A DNA stretch of 64,000 nucleotides from Ilex aquifolium (lineage: Eukaryota; Streptophyta; Magnoliopsida; Aquifoliales; Aquifoliaceae), in contig OX637395.1 in assembly GCA_951799425.1 (NCBI GenBank), forward strand, positions 9,754,951 to 9,818,950. Direction: 5' to 3'. Below the pieces are notes generated by a model. The model made no database searches. It was not told the origin of the DNA and saw only the letters and a list, made by a program, of their open reading frames with translations. Numbering within the stretch: the first letter of the stretch is position 1; each line of letters opens with the position of its first letter. Both the position numbers and the translations under genes were made by a program. Shown here piece by piece: positions 57,500 through 64,000 of this stretch.

Positions 57500-59692
57500 T
57501 CGGGAGATTTCCAAAATAGGTCAGGACTTTATGACCTTTAATGCCTACCAGGCGACATTCCAAACTGTCACTTCACACCCATGAAAGGTGATCTTGTGAA
57601 GATCCAAAACCATTCAAGTAACCAAAAACATAACCTTAGACAGGAGTATAGTTGGTCATGATCTAAGTACTAGAGAATCTGTCAAAGTTCCAAAAATAGA
57701 CAACTACATGCCTGGTTTTCGGCTGCCTCACTTCTGCCACCAGAGTCTGCTCCATTATTCATCGTCATGTCCCTCATATAATTTGCAGTCTGAACTGTCA
57801 TCCATTTCTCTATCTTCTTCCACCAAGAAAAGAGCTTTACTCTCTCCCAGTAGTTTAAACTCTGAACACCTATATCAACAATCACGATGTCAGGAGGAGT
57901 GAGGAGTATAATTCAAACAGACAGAAATAGAAGATGAACATTAATTTTCCAATAAGAAACTTTTTGCAACAAAGGATTGTGAAACTAAGTAGGGCCTTTT
58001 GAGTTGAATCTTAAGCAGGCTATCAAAGGCGCAAAGCAAAACCGTCCCTTTTCTTTAGAAAGTCAGAAATAAACAGTTTTTCTATGTAGGCATGGACTTC
58101 CACCATGACTCTCCTAAAGTCGAGCTAAGTTATTTCGTAACTTTTACCAATCCAATCCATTAAAGGAAGCCTAATCAAGGCGGGCAAACAAGAAGATGTG
58201 ACTCACTTGATGATGGAACAGATCTCGAGATGAGAGCCAATATACCTCAATTAATTAGCTGTTGTCCTTGATTGCCTCTCATCACGTGGCACAAATATTT
58301 TCTATTTTCCTTTTTCTTTACCTTGGCAGCACTATATAAGGTCTTGCTAGGACAGTAGCCAAGACACAAAAAGCAAAATTCCTCTTCTTCTTGGTCTATG
58401 TGCAGAAGCCTTCCAAAGGCAAAAGCGTGAGGTTTTCCTTTGGCCAAAATTCTAAGCTTTCTTCTCTTGTTGTCTTACACACCAAATCATTTCTCAGCAT
58501 TTTGATTTCTTTAAGTATTGGGCTAGTCAAGTCAAACTTGTTTCTGGCTCCTCGCATTACGAGTGCATGTTTGCGAGAAGTGATAGTTGTATCCTGGAGG
58601 GTAGTTGCCATTGTCCTACTACACTGAAATTCATACTCCAAGGGGCAAAATCTATCCTTAAGGGCAGTGATTACTCATGCCTCGACCGATAATTTTCCAG
58701 ATCTTTCTTTATTATTGTGTTTTGCATCCATATCCATACAACTTTTACATTTAACCATCACCAGCACAATTTGCTTTAGTACACCTAAAATCTAAAGCAA
58801 CCAACATTTCAACAAAACAAAATGATGTCAATGGAAACAGTGGATCAAAGGTATAAGGCAATGATAAAGTTCTACAAATTCAGCATTTTGGATAAAGAAC
58901 ATCTTAAATAATTAAGAAATTCTCCATAACTTCTTCAGAACTAAGTGCAAAGTTAACAGTTCTCTGCACTACAAGAAAACTTAAATGGTCAGGATAATAG
59001 AGATAAAGTTAGAAGCCATAATATGCAACGCTAATGTATGTACAGCAAATAAAGAACGCCGTTGATGACTGTTTAGCTGTCACTGATTTGGTGTAGATAC
59101 ATATTATCGATTCTGACTACACCAACATTTAAAAAATGGACCCAAAGATGAGCATGCCCCATGTATGCAGCTATACAACAAGAATATTTAAGACAACCAA
59201 ATTTTATCATGGCATTCAGATGAAAACTATTTTAGAAAAGAAGTTATCTTTCGAAGTAATGGGCAGACTTTAATGATCACAATTTCCAATTTTTAGAACT
59301 TTTCGGTAAAATTCCTGTTGAATGCTTCACATAGTTACAAGGACCATATTTGTACATACAACTAGTTTACACAAAAAAACACGTTGGGCAACAAGGCCAG
59401 GGGCTGGAATTCCACCAACAGGAGCCCTACCATCAACCAATAGGCTAGGAGCTTCAACTGAAAGCCAAGGAACTATAATAAGAATCCAACTAGAAAGCGG
59501 TTCTTGCTCTAGTTTCAGGGAATCCCTCAAAAGCCCAATTCTGGGGTAAGAACCGGAGGAGAGAGCGCTAACAACTTGTTCAGTACGGCTCCGTCCCCGA
59601 ATTAGGACCTCCCCTTTCCTTTGACCAACGGATCCTCAAACCAATCTGTCCTTTTTTGGTAAGCGGTTACGCTCGTTTTGGGTCACATACAA

Positions 59693-59764
59693 ATTGATTA
59701 TAGAAACATGAGTTTAATTAGTCAATTTATTAGTGAACAAGGAAAAATATTATCTAGGCGAGTA
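59693..59764 (+). pseudogene. rps18: rps18 fragment (plastid ribosomal protein S18)
   Basis: 24 codons read [20 protein letters not shown] followed by SRRV, nearly identical to the central part of plastid S18. They then switch abruptly into ycf2-derived antisense sequence. Confidence 0.88.
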
Positions 59765-59794
59765 GACTTGTCAAATGACACAGACACATACATA

Positions 59795-60525
59795 AGGAAT
59801 CACATCATCACCTTTGTACAAATAAGAACCCTCTTCGTACATGATTTCTTCTTCATATAGATAGATATAGGATCTATGGAGCAATTAGTTAGAAGTACAT
59901 TTTGTGCTACAACCCTTCTTATCTGATAGAAAATGATCCCACAATCTTGAACCGATCTTCCCTGAAATCACAAATCCCAAGTATGTCTATGAAGAGAGGA
60001 TCTAATTGTATTAGTGTCTATAATTGATTTCTTTAGTGTAATACTAATTGATAGAGCATGGCTGGTAAGTGCTATAAGATCTCGTGCATTGGAACCCATG
60101 GTTATAGACCCGAATCCATTAGTATGGAACGTTTTCTTTTCCAAGTAAAATCCCCTAGTCTATGAAAGAGTGAAAAAGTGATTTCGTTGTTGTGGAATAA
60201 GTCTTCGCATCTTAATGCACCTATTTAATTTATTCGGAGTTATTAAAGCGGGATCCACTTTTTGAGGAATATGAGTTGAAGCAATAACAAAAATATTTCT
60301 AGTGGAATATCTTTCACAATCCCCATAGAGAAGGTTCACTAATAGACCGAGGGATAAGTAATTCGACTCAATTCACATCCAGATCATGAATGTTTGGAAT
60401 CTATATTATGCAAGGAGACATTGCTTTTGCTAATTCGAATTGAAGGGTGATATAAAATCGGTATATTTCCGGCATCATATCCATAGTTAGCACATCCATC
60501 ATAGTTATCAGTTCCATAGATAGAG
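59795..60525 (-). pseudogene. ycf2: ycf2 fragment (plastid AAA-type import-motor protein)
   Basis: On the - strand several frames recover ycf2 blocks in order: [37 protein letters not shown], then NGFGSI-type and YMKKKSC near 59850. Frameshifts and stops throughout (for example [10 protein letters not shown]-stop). About 730 bp of a gene normally several kb long. Confidence 0.88.
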
Positions 60526-60599
60526 ATCTTCCCACTCTTCTTTTCTTGATACTTTCATTTCAACAAGTACTTTCCTAAGTCAGTGCCAAAGTGAATGAG

Positions 60600-60710
60600 T
60601 GAATCTTGATCTGTATTCCTGATCTACAACTAAGTTAAATCACTACCATTCATGATAATACTGGAACCCTCGTTTTCACTACTATTTCTACATTCACCAC
60701 AAATAGATCA
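60600..60710 (-). pseudogene. accD: accD fragment (plastid acetyl-CoA carboxylase beta subunit)
   Basis: The - strand reads SICGECRNSSENEGSSIIMN then GSDLT-stop (60633-60708). This resembles the acidic, Ser/Asn-rich N-terminal extension of plastid AccD just before its zinc-finger region. It is short and from a variable region, so less certain than rps18 and ycf2. Confidence 0.65.
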
Positions 60711-61285
60711 ATTTTAAACATTTCTTTCAAGATTATATGGTAGCTAAATCATAAATCAATAAGGAAAAAGTAATTTATTCTTTTTTCTTGTACTTTTTTT
60801 CCATTTAGACTGAAAAGTTTCCTTTCAAAAATGCTATTCAGAATGCAAGTCGATAGTTAAGACTACTTCAAGTCAATCAACAACATTATTATTACAATAT
60901 TAATGTCATCAAATCTTTTACCTTTTCAGTCAAGTAAGAAGCTAAATGATATGAAGCATTGGTAGGAAAGCTCATAATAGGATGTGTAAAATCAATACAA
61001 AAGAATGTCAATAATAACGACGATATGACTTCTCACAGATAACATCCAATCATCAAAGGAATACATCTCACAAAGGCACAATGATAGTTGTTATAGTTCT
61101 TAGTACTTCTTCTTCTCTCTTCTGTATGCTGCTGTGTCCCCTATTATGCTGGCAGTTGTGTATGAGAGTGATAATCATTATTCTCTCAGAAGGTAAAAAT
61201 TAAAACCATTAATTTGCAATAGTAAACTTATGATACAAAACAGGTGTGGTGACTTCGAGGCACAACAAACCATTATTTGTAACTT

Positions 61286-61924
61286 ATGTTTTGAATCATT
61301 TCAGTCCTACCTAATTTCAAAGCTCAATTGATTTCACGAAGATTGGACCTAGGTTCCACAAAAAGCACATTTTGCATCAAACATTTCATCTTATGAATTC
61401 TTCTGTTCTTTGTATTATAATCCTATCATTTAATGGCATAATATAAAGGGGAAAAAAGGGAAATTGATACTTGATACAACACACAAGTATGTAAAGCTCC
61501 AATGCACGCAATTTAAACCACGTGTTAATGGCAAGGGACCCATCCCCAAGTATAAAACTTAGATGAACTTGCTCAATTAAAAGTTAATAGATGAAAATAG
61601 GCAAATAGTAATCCACATGTATCCTCTTTAATTTTGTAAGAACGTACTCAACTTCACCAATTTTTCTTTCTAAATTATGATTTAATGATCTGAAACAATA
61701 TTATTAGCATGAGTTCCTCTTTAAAACTCCCAAGATTAGAGAGTGGTTTGTGAACGTAAAACCATAAGCTACATGAATCCTGTTTATCCATTGTGCTTTA
61801 TCAAGGTTCATATTTTCCGATAGATCATAAGCTATCATATCCTTTTCGACTATTTCGATCAAAGTTATTTTAGGCCTACATCTGCTAACTATAAATTAAC
61901 CATAAATTGCAGAATGGCACATTC
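61286..61924. other. Intergenic DNA downstream of the F-box gene
   Basis: No open frame of note. It likely includes the F-box 3' UTR on the - strand. No later coding exon could be identified. Confidence 0.45.
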
Positions 61925-63337
61925 TTACCTTGATTTGATATTCAGCACCACAGCATTATCTCCCGTCACTGCATCCTTAAGTGAGATGAAACTAGGAATA
62001 TAAGCAACTGCTTCAAATTTTGCTTTAATCCCACGAAACTTGAGATATTTCCACTCAGATATTTTAGGATCATAATGTATCAAGGCACTTTTACGGTAAT
62101 GAAACACAAGCAATGCCCCATTCTTCCAATAATTTACTGGCAGATACATCCCATAAGGCCACCTATCCTCACAACGATTCTGTATAGAAATAACTTTAGT
62201 CCATGATTTTCTGACACCATACTCCTCCATCACCCATACGTGGATGGGAATCATGGGATCATTATTAGAAACATCACAAATACATAGACGGCATCTTAGT
62301 ATTCCCATGCCCAGGCTCTGTGTATCAATGTAGCAAAACTTGCCATAGTTAAGATGGTTAAGAGGAGGCGATGGGAATGATTGGAATCGCTCATTGTCGA
62401 AGTCAAAGGAAACTATAAAATCTGACCTCCCATAGCCAACAGAAATCCAATGAAGCGCCCCATTCAGATAGGTGGGGAACACTAGCTCATGGCATGAGAA
62501 GGGGGCAAAGCCTATGCTTTTCCATGATTCTGTACCTAGTGTGTGTATCTCTGCCACCCTGCTAGTATACTCTTCTCTGCCTCTGCAGGGACAATGAATC
62601 AACTGAGAAGTTGCCAGATTAAACATTCTAATCACCTTGTATTGATTAGTCTTTGGACTGTAGCCGAACCCGCAATCAATGAAATTTCTTTTATTCTGGA
62701 CGGCCTTCTCAGCCATTGGAAGGTGTGTATACTCCCCTGTAACTGGATTACATACGACAATGGGCTCATTATCTGAGGGTTCTGACAAACAAAGAAAGCC
62801 ATTGCATGAATTTACAATTCTGAATTTATGATCTTTTGGTTTCAGTTTAACACATCGCTTCCTCTTGATACCACTGTTGCAGAAGCGACTCATTTGAGCA
62901 TCGCCTCCACTGTTAAGCACCATTTCAGCATTGCGTACAGGGATCTTTAATTTGGTATCAAGTTTTATATGAATGTGATGGCCCCTTATTAAGTTGTCAA
63001 AATAACTACAATTCCAATGCCTAACATCATCTTCTGGCAGCTCAACCAAGTAAAACATTCTTGACACATGGGTGGCACCCAAGGTTCGAACCAAAGGGCA
63101 AGCCTGTGCTTGTCCAAAGTGCATCTTCGCAAACCAAGGGCTTGAAATTATATGGCGCCAAGTTTTGCATACACACTTGCACATGATTATCCCCTTTATG
63201 GGAAGTCTTAGTAGAATATTTAGAAAGATGGGCTCAGGAAGATCCTTAATGGAGTGACCAAATCTTTTAACTTGTTCGTCTGCTTCATTATCGCCTTTCT
63301 GGGTATCCAAAGCTGTTGAATTTCTTCTCCTTTTCAT
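61925..63337 (-). CDS. F-box protein with F-box-associated interaction domain
   Basis: A 470-residue intact frame from ATG 63337. Residues about 30-74 form an F-box (IKDLPEPIFLNILLRLP ... CKCVCKTWRHIISSPWFAKMH), which in this family binds SKP1 in SCF ubiquitin ligases. Residues about 165-430 match the plant F-box-associated (FBA/TIGR01640-type) domain: NSCNGFLCLSEP, VVCNPVTGEYTHLP, FGYSPKTNQYKVIR, AEIHTLGTESWKSIG, YLNGALHWI. Length and order are typical of plant proteins of the At3g07870 kind. The start is supported by a basic MKRRR N-terminus followed by the F-box. The frame ends AAATCAAGG-TAA where the stop overlaps a donor-like AGGTAAGA, so a spliced isoform with an extra C-terminal exon is possible. 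The substrate is unknown. Any expression is expected in nucleus or cytosol. Confidence 0.93.
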   Translation of the reverse strand: MKRRRNSTALDTQKGDNEADEQVKRFGHSIKDLPEPIFLNILLRLPIKGIIMCKCVCKTWRHIISSPWFAKMHFGQAQACPLVRTLGATHVSRMFYLVELPEDDVRHWNCSYFDNLIRGHHIHIKLDTKLKIPVRNAEMVLNSGGDAQMSRFCNSGIKRKRCVKLKPKDHKFRIVNSCNGFLCLSEPSDNEPIVVCNPVTGEYTHLPMAEKAVQNKRNFIDCGFGYSPKTNQYKVIRMFNLATSQLIHCPCRGREEYTSRVAEIHTLGTESWKSIGFAPFSCHELVFPTYLNGALHWISVGYGRSDFIVSFDFDNERFQSFPSPPLNHLNYGKFCYIDTQSLGMGILRCRLCICDVSNNDPMIPIHVWVMEEYGVRKSWTKVISIQNRCEDRWPYGMYLPVNYWKNGALLVFHYRKSALIHYDPKISEWKYLKFRGIKAKFEAVAYIPSFISLKDAVTGDNAVVLNIKSR

Positions 63338-64000
63338 GTCTGTTCTTTAATATCTGTGCAAATGGGTCAGGAGTTGAGCGCTACAAATCATAGACTCAAT
63401 AGCAAAAGCGCTTCTCTTTGCCCCTTAAGTAGAAGGACAAGAAAAGAGATTATTGGTTTTCTTGCTTCCGCTTCCTAAATAAGAAGAGGGGTACTTAACT
63501 ATCTCTTGATGCAATGAAATACAGAAACATCCGGTTGGAAATGGCCCAAAGACCATTTAACATCACATTCAAACACAAGAAAGGTTTATGAGAGATCATA
63601 TGATATCAAAACAGTGAATTTGTGCTTCCTTTTGGCATTCCTTGGTGCAAACATATGTCGGATTGCTTTCTTTTTTTCGAAATCTATCTTAGTACTTGAT
63701 GCAAATTGAACGTAGAGGTATGTGAAGTGCAGAATGAAACCTTAACAACCATCAGAAAGTATTAATAGAGGAGAGTACAAACAGGAAAAGGCCTGTCGAA
63801 AACAATGTGAACATAATATCATGCTAATGGCAGGGGCAGGGGCAGAGTCCATTTCCTGTGGGAGCAACCATATGTTGAATAGAACGAACAATCATCAAAA
63901 TTTATTGTGTCTTGCAAACATGAATATTTTACCATTTACACTCTTTATAAAGTAATTTTGCATGGTAATTTTTTTCTTTGTTGCTTTAAAAGTTTTTCAC
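63338..64000. other. Upstream region of the F-box gene
   Basis: No other gene seen. The window ends here. A short AATGTGAACATAATAT match to the end of duplication copy A (55626) occurs at 63804, hinting that the duplicated tract may once have extended past the F-box gene. Confidence 0.4.

Larger units (their letters stand above)
59393..60712. mobile_element. Composite plastid-derived insertion (NUPT) in copy B
   Basis: Flanking duplication sequence stops at ACGTTGGGCAAC (59392) and resumes near AAACATTTCTTTCAA (60716). At the matching place copy A has only about 95 unrelated bases (54107-54201). Within the insert, rps18 (+), ycf2 (-) and accD (-) pieces lie side by side, an order not found in plastid genomes. 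The first about 300 bp (59393-59690) are unidentified and may be another organellar piece. Confidence 0.85.
57500..61285. repeat. Segmental duplication, copy B
   Basis: Counterpart of 52410-55620. It lacks the MITE and the 809-bp solo LTR, and lacks about 90 bp present in A near 52610-52690. It contains the plastid-derived insertion at about 59393-60712. The 81-codon - strand frame at 58396-58641 is unrecognised. Confidence 0.9.

Noticed and set aside
62543-62776. + strand open frames opposite the F-box gene
   Set aside because: Antisense shadows of a well-supported coding frame.

Overview
This is nuclear DNA from a flowering plant, almost certainly a eudicot. It has GT-AG introns of 88 bp to 10.6 kb, Ty1/copia and Ty3/gypsy retrotransposon debris with initiator-Met-tRNA-type primer sites, MITEs, and decayed plastid fragments (psbC, rps18, ycf2, accD). 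Only two host protein genes are well supported: a 15-exon gene for the spliceosomal helicase AQUARIUS (EMB2765/AQR type) on the + strand at 20784-50657, and an F-box gene on the - strand at 61925-63337. No tRNA, rRNA, CRISPR array or operon was seen.

Layout. 1-9.6 kb is retroelement territory: a broken gag-like or 'plant transposon' protein, a chromovirus integrase plus chromodomain on the - strand with its long 3' LTR, a 2.58-kb solo LTR nested in that LTR, and a further LTR fragment. 11-18.2 kb is a decayed copia element on the + strand. It is split by a 2.25-kb solo LTR of the same family as the first, with a perfect 5-bp target duplication. 18.7-20.55 kb holds two MITE-like elements and a 1-kb foldback element whose right end lies about 230 bp upstream of the AQR start codon.

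20.8-50.7 kb is AQR. Exons add up to a 1,563-residue protein with all SF1 helicase motifs. Its introns hold most of the remaining transposons: copia remnants in intron 3, gag remnants and a hAT-like MITE in intron 4, a Helitron 3' end and two nested antisense copia elements in the 10.6-kb intron 7, and a degenerate psbC fragment in intron 9.

52.4-61.3 kb is a diverged direct segmental duplication, copy A at about 52.41-55.62 kb and copy B at about 57.50-61.28 kb, separated by a gypsy gag/LTR remnant. The copies serve as each other's pre-insertion record. Copy A gained a MITE and a solo LTR, and copy B gained a rearranged plastid insertion. The F-box gene lies just beyond copy B.

The two host genes do not form a pathway: AQR acts in pre-mRNA splicing and the F-box protein would act in SCF ubiquitin ligases. 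I found no clearly novel biological system. The most unusual signals are a length-conserved 30-codon frame behind a splice-acceptor-like site in the two solo LTRs, and the three insertions polarised by the duplication.
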